Shown here: piece after piece, positions 45,484-56,097 of the stretch | How the letters are laid out: every line of letters begins with the position of its first letter | Numbering within the stretch: the stretch's first letter is position 1 | NCBI RefSeq assembly: GCF_030812215.1 | Contig: NZ_JAUSSG010000002.1 | Coordinates: 496,001 to 560,000 of the forward strand | Origin: Variovorax boronicumulans | Lineage (GTDB): Bacteria > Pseudomonadota > Gammaproteobacteria > Burkholderiales > Burkholderiaceae_C | Length of the DNA stretch: 64,000 nt | Direction of reading: 5' to 3' | Notes under the pieces: model-generated | Seen by the model: the letters and a program-made list of their open reading frames with translations, nothing else | Told to the model about the DNA's origin: nothing | The model's database searches: none | Program-made: the position numbers and the translations under genes

Positions 45484-46389
45484 ATGCGATTCGATCTCAC
45501 CGACCTCAAGCTCTTCATCCACGTCGTCGAGGCCGGCAGCCTCACGGCCGGCGCGGAGCGCTCGCACATGACGCTCGCCTCGGCCAGCCAGCGCGTGCGC
45601 GGCATGGAAGACGCGCTCGGCAGCCCGCTGCTCACCCGCCACGCGCAGGGCGTGCGTCCCACCGAGGCCGGCCGCACGCTGCTGCACCACGCACGCGTCG
45701 TGCTGCAACAGATGGAGCGGCTGCGCGGTGAGCTCGGCGAATACGGCCAGGGCCTGAAGGGCCACGTGCGCTTCATGTGCGGCACCTCGGCGCTGACCGA
45801 ACACCTGCCCGAAGTGCTGAGCCGCTTTCTCGCGGAGCATCCGCGCATCTCGGTCGACCTCGAGGAGCGCCCGAGTCCCGACACCGTCGATGCGTTGCGC
45901 GCGGGCCTGTGCGACATCGGCATCGTCTCGGACGCCATCGACAGCGAGGGCCTCGAATGCCACCCCTTCCGCCGCGACGACCTCGTGCTCGTGATGCCGC
46001 GCAGCCATGCGCTGGCCACGCGCCGGCGTGTGCACCTGGCCGAGGTGGTCGACAACGAGTTCGTGGGCCTGCCCGCGGACACCGCGCTGCAGCAACTGCT
46101 GACCGGCCACGTCCGCGCCCTCGGCAAGCACCTGGCCTACCGCGTGCGCGTGCGCAACTTCGAGGCCGTGTGCCGCATGGTCGAGTACGGCATCGGCGTG
46201 GGCATCGTGCCGCAGACCGCGGCCGAGCGCTGCGCCCGTTCGATGAAGATCGCACGCGCCTCGCTCGCGGACACCTGGGCCGAGCGCACGCTGATGGCCT
46301 GCGTGCGCTCGTCGGAAGACCTGCCGATCAATGCCCGGCGCATGCTCGAGCACCTGATCGCGCCCGTGGAAGAAATCAGGAAGAAGTGA
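45484..46389 (+). CDS. LysR family transcriptional regulator
   Basis: This 301-residue regulator has an N-terminal winged helix (MRFDLTDLKLFIHVVEAGSLTAGAERSHMTLASASQRV) and a C-terminal effector-binding domain from about residue 90. It is divergent from the TauE/SafE exporter gene, the usual arrangement for a regulator and its target, with a palindrome in between. The effector is unknown. ATG 45484 is used; an upstream TTG would add four residues. It overlaps the convergent epimerase gene by 14 bases. Confidence 0.92.
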   Translation: MRFDLTDLKLFIHVVEAGSLTAGAERSHMTLASASQRVRGMEDALGSPLLTRHAQGVRPTEAGRTLLHHARVVLQQMERLRGELGEYGQGLKGHVRFMCGTSALTEHLPEVLSRFLAEHPRISVDLEERPSPDTVDALRAGLCDIGIVSDAIDSEGLECHPFRRDDLVLVMPRSHALATRRRVHLAEVVDNEFVGLPADTALQQLLTGHVRALGKHLAYRVRVRNFEAVCRMVEYGIGVGIVPQTAAERCARSMKIARASLADTWAERTLMACVRSSEDLPINARRMLEHLIAPVEEIRKK

Positions 46390-47353
46390 CCGGCCGCCCC
46401 TGCCGCGCCCGCGCCGCGACGAAGGCATCGAAAGCCTCGCTGCTGGTCTTGCGCGGCACATAGCCGAAGCGCTCCTTCAGCGCCGTGTTGAGCAGCACCG
46501 GCCGATAGCGCAGAAAGTCGAGCTGCTCCGGGCCATAGCGGCTGACACCCAATGCCGAACCCACCGCGAGCGCCGTCTTGAGCACGCCAGCCGGCCAGTC
46601 GGTCGCCTGCTTGCCCAGGCGCGATGCGATCTCGTGGATGGTGAGCGCGCCATCGCCCGCGAGGTTGTAGCAACCGGCTGGCGCGCCGCCGAGCGCATGT
46701 GCGATGGCGCCCGTCACATCCTCGTCCCACACGAACACGAACGGACTCGCGCTGCCACGGATCGCGATGAGCCGCTTCTTCTCGAACAGCGCGGTGATCT
46801 GGTTGTCGACCCGCTCGCCGAGGATGGTGCCGATGCGCAGCACCGTCTGCGCGAGCGCAGGGTGCGCCGTGCGGTACTCCGCGAGCATCTCTTCCGCCTG
46901 CCGCTTGTGGTCGGCATACGCGAACACCGGGTTGCCGCGCAGCGGCTGCGACTCGGTGATCCACGCCGGGTTGTCCGCGTGATAGCCATAGGCCGCGCCG
47001 CTGGACGACACCACGATGTGCCGCACGCCCCGCGCCACGCAGGCTTCGAGCACGTTGCGCGTGCCGCCCACATCGACCGAATGCTCGAAGGCGCGATTCG
47101 AGTCCTTGCCCGGCGTGACGATGGAGGCCAGGTGCACGACCGTGTCGATGGCGTATTCAGCCAGCGTGTCGCCTATGCCCGCATCGCGCACATCCTGCTG
47201 GCGATAGACCACGCCCGGCAATTGCCGCTCCGCCGGCACCTCGCGCACGTCGAGGGCCACGAGAACTTCCAGCGATTTCCCCGCGAGCGCGGCCAGCACG
47301 CCGCGCCCCAGAAACCCATCGCCGCCCGTCACGAGCACGCGGCGCGCGCTCAT
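46376..47353 (-). CDS. NAD-dependent epimerase/dehydratase family protein
   Basis: This 325-residue extended short-chain dehydrogenase has the nucleotide motif VTGGDGFLGRGVLAAL, HLASIVTPG and the downstream extended-SDR sequence VSSSGAAYGYH ... FAYADHKRQAEE. The catalytic Tyr-x3-Lys reads YADHK. Its substrate is unclear; some relatives act on steroids or sugars. The start overlaps the BASS transporter stop (ATGA), placing it last in a four-gene run with SDR, flavin monooxygenase and BASS genes. Confidence 0.82.
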   Translation of the reverse strand: MSARRVLVTGGDGFLGRGVLAALAGKSLEVLVALDVREVPAERQLPGVVYRQQDVRDAGIGDTLAEYAIDTVVHLASIVTPGKDSNRAFEHSVDVGGTRNVLEACVARGVRHIVVSSSGAAYGYHADNPAWITESQPLRGNPVFAYADHKRQAEEMLAEYRTAHPALAQTVLRIGTILGERVDNQITALFEKKRLIAIRGSASPFVFVWDEDVTGAIAHALGGAPAGCYNLAGDGALTIHEIASRLGKQATDWPAGVLKTALAVGSALGVSRYGPEQLDFLRYRPVLLNTALKERFGYVPRKTSSEAFDAFVAARARQGRPVTSS

Positions 47354-48252
47354 GGCGTCGCGGGCTTGCGCCCCCACCAGCTTGCGAGCGCGAGACCCGC
47401 GATGATGTCCCAGAAGCCCCACACGCCAGCCACCACCGCCATGCCGCCGAGCCCGCCGAAGAAGCTGAAGATCAGCACCAGCCCGAGCCCCGCGTTGCGG
47501 ATGCCCACCTCGATCGACACCGCGCGCCTGTCGTAGTCGCCCAGCCCCGAGAGCCGCGCGCACAGGTAGCCCGTGCCGAAGGCCAGCGCGTCGTGGATCA
47601 CCACCGCCATCAGCACCAACCCCACGTAGTCGAGAAAGTAGCGCCAGTTGCCCGCGATCGCGCCGACGATGAATGCGATCAGCGCGAGAAAGCTCAGGAT
47701 GCGCGCCGGCTTCTTGATGCGCGCCGTGAGCCCCGGCAGCTTGTGCGCGCAGGCCACGCCCAGCACGAACGGAATGCCGATGATCATCACGATGTGGCCC
47801 AGCATGTCGAGCGGGTCCAGCGCGATCGTCTTGAGCAGTGCCGAGGCCGTCGGATGCAACCCGCCCCAGAACGCGAAGTTCAGCGGCATGACCACAATGG
47901 AGAGCGCGTTCGAGATCGCCGTCATCGACACCGACAGCGCTACGTTGCCGCCCGCCCGGTGCGTGAGGATCTGCGAGATGTTCCCCGGCGGGCAGCACGC
48001 CACCAGGATCATGCCGAGCGCGATGCTCGGCCCCGGCTTCAGGATGAGCGTGAGCACGAAGGTCACGGCCGGCAGCACGATGAACTGCGCACCGATGCCC
48101 ACCGCCATCGCGCCGGGCATGCGCGCCACGCGCTTGAAGTCGTCGATGCGCGTGTCCAGCGCAATGCCGAACATCAGGAAACCCAGCACCACGTTGAGCA
48201 GCACCAGCGAGGCCGGGTTGAAGTGCAGGCGGATTTCGTCGACGGGCAGCAT
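47350..48252 (-). CDS. bile acid:sodium symporter (BASS) family transporter
   Basis: This 300-residue transporter has nine to ten hydrophobic helices. The family motifs ACCPPGNISQILTHRAGGNVALSV and EVGIRNAGLGLVL cover the sodium- and substrate-binding crossover helices. In bacteria the family moves organic acids as well as bile acids. The gene overlaps the epimerase gene by four bases and follows the flavin monooxygenase by 17 bases. Confidence 0.88.
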   Translation of the reverse strand: MLPVDEIRLHFNPASLVLLNVVLGFLMFGIALDTRIDDFKRVARMPGAMAVGIGAQFIVLPAVTFVLTLILKPGPSIALGMILVACCPPGNISQILTHRAGGNVALSVSMTAISNALSIVVMPLNFAFWGGLHPTASALLKTIALDPLDMLGHIVMIIGIPFVLGVACAHKLPGLTARIKKPARILSFLALIAFIVGAIAGNWRYFLDYVGLVLMAVVIHDALAFGTGYLCARLSGLGDYDRRAVSIEVGIRNAGLGLVLIFSFFGGLGGMAVVAGVWGFWDIIAGLALASWWGRKPATP

Positions 48253-48269
48253 GGGTGTGAAAGCCTCGC

Positions 48270-49598
48270 TCAGAGTGGATCGGCCAGCGCCGCCGAGGCG
48301 CTGCGCACCGCCGCGCGGTAGGTGTCCTTGTGCACGTAGTACGCCATGCGTTCGAGCTGCAGGTACCTGTAGCCGCCCGAAAGATCGGGCGGCGGCCCCT
48401 GCACCGCCGCGCGCAACGCCGCGGCCTTGGGCGATCCGGCCGCCTTCGCGCGGAAGTAGCGCGCCAGCAATTCGGCCTGCTCGTAGCGCCCCTGCCAGCC
48501 GATGCCGCTCGCCTCGATCATCCCGAGCACGGCAATGTTTTCGAAGCGCGGCGAGAAGATGTTGAGGTACAGGCGTGGCGCCATGCCCTGCCAGTTGAGC
48601 AGCTCGCGGTCGATGAACGGGTAGTGCAGCGCGTAGCCGGTCGCAGCCAGGATCAGGTCATAGTCGCGCGCGCTGCCGTCCTTGAAATGCACCGTGTGCC
48701 CGTCGAGCCGCGCGATGTCGCCGCGCACGCCGATGTCGCCGTGGCCCACGTGGTGCAGCACCAGCGAATTCACGATGGGGTGCGACTCGTACATCCGGTA
48801 GTCGGGCTTCGGAAACCCGAAGCGCACCGGGTCGCCGGTGAACCACTTGAGCACCGTCGCATCGACCCGCTGCTTGAGCCACGGCGGCAGCGGCCGCTTG
48901 CCGCCCAGCGTGTCGGCCGGCTTGCCGAACACGTACTTCGGCACGAAGTAGTAGCCGCGCCGCACCGAGATGTCGACGCTCTTCGCGTAGTGCACCGCAT
49001 CGACCGCGATGTCGCAGCCCGAGTTGCCCGCGCCGACGATCAGCACGCGCTTGTCCTTGAAGAGCTCGGGGTGCTTGTAGTCGCTGGTGTGCAGCAACTC
49101 GCCGTCGAAGCGGCCCTCGAACTGCGGGCGCTTGGGTTCGGCGAGCGTGCCGTTGGCGATGACCACGCCCTTGTACTCGGCGGTTTCGGGCTCCCCACTT
49201 CCCGTGTCGATGGTCACGCGCCAGCGCGTGTCCGGCGCATCGCTCACAGGCTCCACGCGCAGCACGCGCGTGTTGAACCGGAAGTGCTCCCGCAGCCCGA
49301 AGCGGTCGGCGAAATCGCTGAAGTAGCGGCGCAGCTCGCGGTGGCTCGGATAGTCGGCCACCGTGTCGGCCATCGGGAACTCCGCGAACTCGGTGGTGCG
49401 CTTGCTGGAGATCAGGTGCGCCGAGTGGTAGACCGTGGAGCGCGGATTGTCGATGTCCCACAGCCCGCCCACATCGCTGTGCGCCTCGAAGCCTTGGAAC
49501 GGAACGCCGTGCTTCTGCAGGTTGCGCGCCCCGGCGAGGCCGGAAGGGCCGGCGCCGATGAGGGCGATCTTCTCGTGGGTGGGTGCGTTGTCTGCCAT
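48270..49598 (-). CDS. flavin-containing monooxygenase (class B)
   Basis: The 442-residue FAD- and NADPH-dependent monooxygenase has two Rossmann motifs (IGAGPSGLAGARNL near the N-terminus and VLIVGAGNSGCDIAVDA in the middle). The fingerprint FDGELLHTSDY fits the FxGxxxHxxxY/W pattern of flavin and Baeyer-Villiger monooxygenases, followed by the ATGY motif (LAATGYAL). The substrate is unknown. The start shares a base with the SDR stop (TGATG), and an SDR, a transporter and an epimerase surround it, a set that suggests uptake and oxidation of a ketone or steroid-like compound. Confidence 0.87.
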   Translation of the reverse strand: MADNAPTHEKIALIGAGPSGLAGARNLQKHGVPFQGFEAHSDVGGLWDIDNPRSTVYHSAHLISSKRTTEFAEFPMADTVADYPSHRELRRYFSDFADRFGLREHFRFNTRVLRVEPVSDAPDTRWRVTIDTGSGEPETAEYKGVVIANGTLAEPKRPQFEGRFDGELLHTSDYKHPELFKDKRVLIVGAGNSGCDIAVDAVHYAKSVDISVRRGYYFVPKYVFGKPADTLGGKRPLPPWLKQRVDATVLKWFTGDPVRFGFPKPDYRMYESHPIVNSLVLHHVGHGDIGVRGDIARLDGHTVHFKDGSARDYDLILAATGYALHYPFIDRELLNWQGMAPRLYLNIFSPRFENIAVLGMIEASGIGWQGRYEQAELLARYFRAKAAGSPKAAALRAAVQGPPPDLSGGYRYLQLERMAYYVHKDTYRAAVRSASAALADPL

Positions 49599-50419
49599 CA
49601 GGTGGGTGGATGTTTTTCAGAGAGGCCCGGAATGGCCGTGGCGCCCGCCTCGCCCACGCGCGGCTTGCGCGGCTGTCCGCGCAGCACGCGGTCGTGCAGT
49701 TTCTCGGGCAGCAGGTTCAGCAACTTCGAGAGCCAGCCGATGCGGCGCGGCAGCACGATCTGCTCGCGTCCGGCCTGCACACCGGCGAGCAGTTGGTGCG
49801 CGGCCTCGTCGGCTTCGAGCAGCCCCGGCATCGCGAAGCGGTTGCCCGCAGTCAGAGCGGTGCGGATGTAGCCCGGGCTGATCGTGTGCACGGTGACACC
49901 CGTCTCGCGCAGCTCGGCGCGCAGGCTTTCGAGATAGCGGATCAACCCCGCCTTGCTCGCGCAGTAGGCGCCATTGCCCGGCATGCCGCGCCAGCCCGCG
50001 ATGCTGGCCACGCCGACCAATGCACCGCGTTGCTGCGCGCGCATCGGCTTCAAGAAAGGCTGGAAGGTGGTCGCCGCGCCGAGGAGGTTGATCTCCAGCA
50101 TGCGGCGCAGCACCTCGAGGTCGTCGGCCTCGGCGGTGTCGAAGCCACCCGCCACGCCTGCATTGGCAATCACGAGGTCGGGCACGCCGGCCTTGGCCAT
50201 CCAGTCGACGGCCATGGACTGCACCGCAGGGCTGTTGGACACATCGGGCGTGTAGACCGCGCATCGCCCCGGTGCCAGCGCAGCAAGCGCCTCGAGCTTC
50301 GCCTTATCGAGCCCGACCAGCGCCACCTGCGCACCGCCACCGATCAGTTCGCGCGCCAGTGCCTGGCCGAGACCACCACAGGCTCCGGTGAGGACGACGT
50401 TGCGAAAGACCAGCGGCAT
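49598..50419 (-). CDS. short-chain dehydrogenase/reductase
   Basis: This 273-residue classical SDR has the cofactor motif TGACGGLGQALA, IANAGVAGG, catalytic Ser in GVASIAGW and Tyr-x3-Lys in YCASK. The C-terminal part has a hydrophobic segment (SKLLNLLPEKL) that may attach it to the membrane. The ATG at 50419 is chosen over a TTG 24 bases upstream. It overlaps the flavin monooxygenase by one base; the polyol operon ends 117 bases upstream on the same strand, so read-through from it is possible. Confidence 0.9.
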   Translation of the reverse strand: MPLVFRNVVLTGACGGLGQALARELIGGGAQVALVGLDKAKLEALAALAPGRCAVYTPDVSNSPAVQSMAVDWMAKAGVPDLVIANAGVAGGFDTAEADDLEVLRRMLEINLLGAATTFQPFLKPMRAQQRGALVGVASIAGWRGMPGNGAYCASKAGLIRYLESLRAELRETGVTVHTISPGYIRTALTAGNRFAMPGLLEADEAAHQLLAGVQAGREQIVLPRRIGWLSKLLNLLPEKLHDRVLRGQPRKPRVGEAGATAIPGLSEKHPPT

Positions 50420-50536
50420 GGGCGACGGATGGGCGAGTGGCAAGGCGCAGCCACTTTAGCCGCGCATCGCCATCGCGCTCCCCGGCGTTTTCCCTTGCGA
50501 AAAGCGCTCGGCCAGCCGGTACGCCGCCCGTCGAAA

Positions 50537-51586
50537 TCAGGCCGGCAAGGTCGTCGGAAACTCGATCTGGATCTTCACGTCGCTCGCCCGGCCCGCGGCC
50601 GCTTCCTCGAAGGCCTGGATGCCGTCCTCGAACGCGAAGGTGCGCGAGATGAAGGGCTTCACGTCCACCTGCCCCGAAGCGATCAGCGCGAGCGCGCGCG
50701 GAAAGATGTTGGCGTAGCGGAACACCGACTCGATGCGCACTTCCTTCGCCTGGATGGCGACGATGTCGAACGCGACCTTGGCGGGTGGAATCCCCACCAG
50801 CACCAGGCAGCCGCCGGGGCAGAGCAGATCGAAGATGCCGTCGAAAGCGCGCGTGCTGCCGCTGGCTTCGAAGACGACGTTCGCGCCCCAGCCGTCGGTC
50901 AGGGTCTTCACGGTTTCGGCGAGGTCGGTGTCGCGCACGTTCACTGTCGTCACGGCCGGGTTGTCGGCGAACAGGGCCAGCTTCTCGGGCACGAGGTCCG
51001 CCAGGATCACGCGGGCCGCGCCGCCGGCCAGCGCCGCCAGCGCGGTCATCGCGCCGATGGTGCCGGCGCCCACCACCACCGCCACGTCGCCCGGCTTCAG
51101 CGCGGCCTTCTTCGCGGCTTGCAGTCCGATGGCCAGCGGCTCGACGATGGCGCCTTCGCCGAAGCTCACGTTGTCGGGCATGCGGAAGGTGAAAGCGGCC
51201 GGGTGCACCACGAAGGGCGTGAGGCAGCCATGGATCGGCGGCGTGGCCCAGAAGCGCACGGCGGGATCGAGGTTGTAGATGCCTTCGCGGGTGGCGCGCG
51301 AATCCATCTCGGGAATGCCGGGCTCCATGCAGACGCGATCGCCGGGCTTCAGGTGCTTGACTTCGGCGCCCACCTCGGCAACCACGCCGGAGGCTTCGTG
51401 GCCGAGGATCATCGGCTCGTTCACCACGAAGGGGCCGATGCCGCCGTGCTGGTAGTAGTGGACGTCGCTGCCGCAGACGCCCACGGTGTGCATGCGGATC
51501 TTGACGTCGCGCGGTCCTACCTGCAGGGGGACGTCGACGTCGCGCAGCGTGAGTTCGTGCGCCTTTTCCAGGACCAGTGCTTTCAT
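50537..51586 (-). CDS. zinc-dependent polyol dehydrogenase (sorbitol dehydrogenase/xylitol dehydrogenase type)
   Basis: This 349-residue medium-chain dehydrogenase oxidises a sugar alcohol to a ketose with NAD. Catalytic zinc ligands lie in [10 protein letters not shown] and GHEASG, with the nearby Glu in EPLA. The structural-zinc lobe is absent ([19 protein letters not shown] replaces the four-Cys loop), as in many sorbitol dehydrogenases. [16 protein letters not shown] is the coenzyme motif. It is the last gene of a five-gene ABC operon, 35 bases after the ATPase, which argues for a polyol substrate of the importer. Confidence 0.9.
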   Translation of the reverse strand: MKALVLEKAHELTLRDVDVPLQVGPRDVKIRMHTVGVCGSDVHYYQHGGIGPFVVNEPMILGHEASGVVAEVGAEVKHLKPGDRVCMEPGIPEMDSRATREGIYNLDPAVRFWATPPIHGCLTPFVVHPAAFTFRMPDNVSFGEGAIVEPLAIGLQAAKKAALKPGDVAVVVGAGTIGAMTALAALAGGAARVILADLVPEKLALFADNPAVTTVNVRDTDLAETVKTLTDGWGANVVFEASGSTRAFDGIFDLLCPGGCLVLVGIPPAKVAFDIVAIQAKEVRIESVFRYANIFPRALALIASGQVDVKPFISRTFAFEDGIQAFEEAAAGRASDVKIQIEFPTTLPA

Positions 51587-51621
51587 TTGCTTTTTCTTTC
51601 GCTCAAGGTGTGTTTCGGGGT

Positions 51622-52769
<1,148 letters not shown>

Positions 52770-52773
<4 letters not shown>

Positions 52774-53606
52774 GCGACCTCCCGCTTGCGCTTGAACGCA
52801 GCATTGAGAAAACCGCTGAGCACGCCGACCATCAGGAGCGGCGGAACCGACAGCAGGATGACCGAGGCATTCAAGATGCCCCAGGGCACGTCGCGCCCCA
52901 ACTGGCTGAGTTCGGAGGCGACGATGGGCAGCGTCTTGGCATCGGAGGTGGTGAGCATCAGCGCGATGAGGAACTCGTTCCACACCAGCACGAAGCCGAA
53001 GGCGATGGCACCGATGAGCGAGCGCGCGGCAATCGGCAGCGACACGCGAAAGAAGATCGCGTAGGGCCCGTAGCCGTCGACCCTGCCGGCCTCCTCCACT
53101 TCCTTGGGCACCGCCTTGAAAGCCGGAATCGCAAGCCAGATCACGGTGGAGAGCGTGAGGAGCGTGTAGGTGACGATGAGTGCGAAGCGCGTGTCGTAGA
53201 GCTCCAGCTGCAGCCAGATGACCATCAAGGGAATGGCCACCGCCACAGGCGGCAGGAAGCGCATCGACAGCACGAAGAACTGGATGTCGTCGGCCCAGCG
53301 CAGCGGATAGCGTGCGAGCGCATACGCGGCCGGCAAGCCGAGCACCGCGCCGATGAGGACGGCCGCGCCGACCACCAGGATCGAGTTGACGAGCCCCTGC
53401 GCCACGGCCTCGCGTCCCAGCACGTAGGCGTAGTTCTCCAGCGTGGGCGTGAAGATGAACTTCGGCACGGCCGAGACGATGTCCACCCGGTTCTTGAACG
53501 AGTTGATGAAGGTCCAGAGCACCGGCACCAGCGCGGAGAGCCCCGCGACGATGAGCACCAGCCGCGCGAGCAGCGTGCCGGCCGAAAGAGACGATTGCTT
53601 TTTCAT
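52770..53606 (-). CDS. sugar/polyol ABC transporter permease (MalG-like)
   Basis: This 278-residue permease has six hydrophobic helices. The EAA loop at about residues 178-200 reads VPKEVEEAGRVDGYGPYAIFFRV. It pairs with the MalF-like permease upstream, whose stop overlaps its start by ATGA. All four ABC genes here share four-base overlaps, so stoichiometric translation is likely. Confidence 0.92.
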
Positions 53607-54487
53607 GACGAGGGCCTCGTCCATTTCCAGATGTAGGTGAAGGCCACGGTCGACGCGACCATCATCAGCACGGCCATGCTCGACGCGTACGAGATGCGGC
53701 CCGACTCGATGAAACCCTGCGAGAACGCGTACATGTCCAGCGTCTCGGTCGAGATGCCGGGGCCGCCGCGCGTCATCACGTAGATGAGGTCGAAGGCCCG
53801 CAGCGACTCGACCATCTTCACGAAGGTGAGGCTGATGAGCGGCGCCTTGAGCATCGGCAGCGCGACGTAGGCGTAGACCTCCCAGGTCTTTGCGTGGTCC
53901 ATGCGCGCGGCCTCGAAGGGCTGGGACGGCAGGGTCTCGAGCAGCTTGAGCACGATGACGGCGAAGAACAGCCCCCACTGCCACACATCGACGAAAGCCA
54001 CCGTGAGCAGCGCGGTGAGCGGATTGGCCAGCAGGTCCAGCGGCTCGCCGGTGATCACCTTGTACGGGTAGGTCAGCAAGCCGAACAGCGGATGGAACGC
54101 GAACTTCCAGACGAAGGCCGCCGACACGCGGGGCAGCAGCACCGGCACGATGAACAGCATGCACAACGCATTGCGCCAGCGCGGCGTGGTGTTCTGGAAC
54201 AGCAGCACGCCCAGCAGCACCGCGACAGCCATCGTCGAGGTGACGGTCAGCACCTCCCAGATGAGCGAGACGCTCACCGAGTTGAGAAAGCGCCGGTCGG
54301 AGAACAGCTGCACGTAGTTCGAGAACCAGACCCAGCCGGCATCGGTGTGGCCGAGTTCCCGGTCCTGCAGCGAGATGACGATCGCGAAGATCGTGGGCAC
54401 CAGCGCGAGGACCGCCAGCACCAGGAGGCCCGGTCCGATGAAGACGACCGGCAGCCGGGTCTTGTTGTTGCTTCGCGTCGGCTTCAC
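53603..54487 (-). CDS. sugar/polyol ABC transporter permease (MalF-like)
   Basis: This 294-residue permease has six hydrophobic helices and a coupling loop at about residues 195-215 (LPSQPFEAARMDHAKTWEVY), followed by the TRGGPG motif typical of carbohydrate permeases. Its start overlaps the binding-protein stop by ATGA. Confidence 0.92.
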   Translation of the reverse strand: MKPTRSNNKTRLPVVFIGPGLLVLAVLALVPTIFAIVISLQDRELGHTDAGWVWFSNYVQLFSDRRFLNSVSVSLIWEVLTVTSTMAVAVLLGVLLFQNTTPRWRNALCMLFIVPVLLPRVSAAFVWKFAFHPLFGLLTYPYKVITGEPLDLLANPLTALLTVAFVDVWQWGLFFAVIVLKLLETLPSQPFEAARMDHAKTWEVYAYVALPMLKAPLISLTFVKMVESLRAFDLIYVMTRGGPGISTETLDMYAFSQGFIESGRISYASSMAVLMMVASTVAFTYIWKWTRPSS

Positions 54488-55764
54488 TTCTTGCGCCGTG
54501 CGATCAACTGCTTCGCGTAGGCGTCGAGTTCATCGAGCCCGCCCTGGATGTCGGTGCGAGAACCGGTGACCAGCTCTTCGAGAATGATCCCCCAGCGGTC
54601 GCCGAGGTCGGGCCATGCCGGGTCCTGCCAGAAGTTCACCGCGGTCACCTTGCCGGTGTCGGCCAGGGCCTTGCCGAGATCGGCGCCGTATCGCTTGGCG
54701 AACTCGGGGCTGCCCAGCACGCTGGTGCGGTTGAGTTCGCTGAACTGGCCTTCGGCAAGGCGGCGCTGCTCCTGCTTCTTGGAGGTGGCCCACGCGACGA
54801 AGAGTCCCGCGCACTTCTTCGCCTCTTCGGTCTTGTTGGCCTTGGCACCGATCGCGAGGCCATGGCCGTAGCCGCCGCCGGTCAGCGGCGTGGGCGGCGG
54901 CAGGTAGGCGACCTTGCCGATCACGGTCGAGGTCTTGGGGTCGAGCGCATTGCCCGCGAGCGGCGTCGACTCGACCAGCAGCGCGACCTTGCCCGCGAGG
55001 AAGGCGCCGGTGGATTCGTCCCAGCTGCCAGTCTTGGTGCCGGGCGCCGAATACTTGAAGAGCTCCAGGTAGGTCTGCGTGGCCTTCAGCGCGGCGGGCG
55101 AGTTGAAGACCGGCTTGTCGCCGTCGAACCATTGGCCCCCATAGCCGCGGAAGAACGGCATCCAGCGCCACACGTTGGCGCCCGAGCCGCGCTGGCCGCG
55201 CAAGGCCACGCCGTAGATGCCGTTGGCCGGGTCGTTGAGCTTCTTGGCGGCGGCGACGAACTCGTCGAGCGTGGTGGGCGGCTTGACGCCGGCTTTCTCG
55301 AGCAAGTCCTTGCGGTACACCAGCAGGTCGCCGCCGCCGGTGAGCGGCGCGAACCATGCCTCGCCCGCGAAGGTCGCGACCTTCTGGCGGCCGGGGTCGA
55401 AATCGGCGTAGTCGTAGTCGGCGGGGTAGTACTTGGCCAGCGGCACGATCCACTTGGACTGCGCGAACAAGGGCACGTTGGCCTCGTCGACGTAATACAC
55501 GTTGTACTTGCCGACCGTCGATGCATCGGCGCGCGTCTTGGTGCGGCGATCGTTCTCGTTGAGGTTGTCGATGGTGAACGAGGCGCCGCTCAGCGCCTTG
55601 AATTCGTCCTTGTACTTTTCGAGCAGGGTCAGACCGTCGCGTGGCTGGGAGAGCACGCGCACGTCGGCCTTGCAGGCCTGCTGGGCCTGAACGTGGCCGG
55701 CTGCGGCCAATGCCGCCAGCAGCAGTGCGCCAGCAGTGATCCGGCGGGTGTTTCGGTGGGTCAT
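54484..55764 (-). CDS. sugar/polyol ABC transporter substrate-binding protein
   Basis: This 426-residue periplasmic protein is of extracellular solute-binding family 1. After a Sec signal peptide (cleavage near VQAQ) the mature protein has KYKDEFKALSGASFTIDNLN and later NGIYGVALRGQRGSGANVW, a segment typical of sorbitol/mannitol receptors (SmoE/MtlE-like). It is the first gene of the operon, with AAGGAG ahead of the start. Together with the dehydrogenase it supports a polyol uptake function, though the exact ligand is not proven. Confidence 0.9.
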   Translation of the reverse strand: MTHRNTRRITAGALLLAALAAAGHVQAQQACKADVRVLSQPRDGLTLLEKYKDEFKALSGASFTIDNLNENDRRTKTRADASTVGKYNVYYVDEANVPLFAQSKWIVPLAKYYPADYDYADFDPGRQKVATFAGEAWFAPLTGGGDLLVYRKDLLEKAGVKPPTTLDEFVAAAKKLNDPANGIYGVALRGQRGSGANVWRWMPFFRGYGGQWFDGDKPVFNSPAALKATQTYLELFKYSAPGTKTGSWDESTGAFLAGKVALLVESTPLAGNALDPKTSTVIGKVAYLPPPTPLTGGGYGHGLAIGAKANKTEEAKKCAGLFVAWATSKKQEQRRLAEGQFSELNRTSVLGSPEFAKRYGADLGKALADTGKVTAVNFWQDPAWPDLGDRWGIILEELVTGSRTDIQGGLDELDAYAKQLIARRKK

Positions 55765-56097
55765 TTGCTCGTCTCCTTGAGTTCCTTGTGAGGGTGACGA
55801 AGCGTATGCAGCGAAGGCCCGGCCCCGCGTACACGCGCGCCGGGGGACTGGTATTTCGATGACCAGCGGACTTGGGGTTTTGCCGGGGGTGCGGGGTGCT
55901 AATTACTTTTCTTTCATTGCAATCCGAAGGTTTGCAGGCCGAAAACGCGTGCGACGAAATAGCGCGGAATCGACTACTTCCCCCGTATCGACGCTGCATG
56001 CGATCCCCGCTGTAATCCACGCGGCCATTCACCGGCGTCACAAGCGCCGGCCGGCCGGTATGTGTCTATCCCTTACATCACCTTTTGTGGAATGCCT
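55765..56097. other. 333-base divergent intergenic region between the polyol operon and the M4 peptidase gene
   Basis: No coding sequence is evident. It holds an AT-rich patch (CTAATTACTTTTCTTTCATT near 55900), unlike the surroundings, and a small dyad CTGGT-N9-ACCAG (55848-55866) that could be an operator of the polyol operon. A CCGGCG/CGCCGG inverted repeat (56032-56050) lies just before the peptidase start. No -35/-10 pair could be assigned with confidence. Confidence 0.5.
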
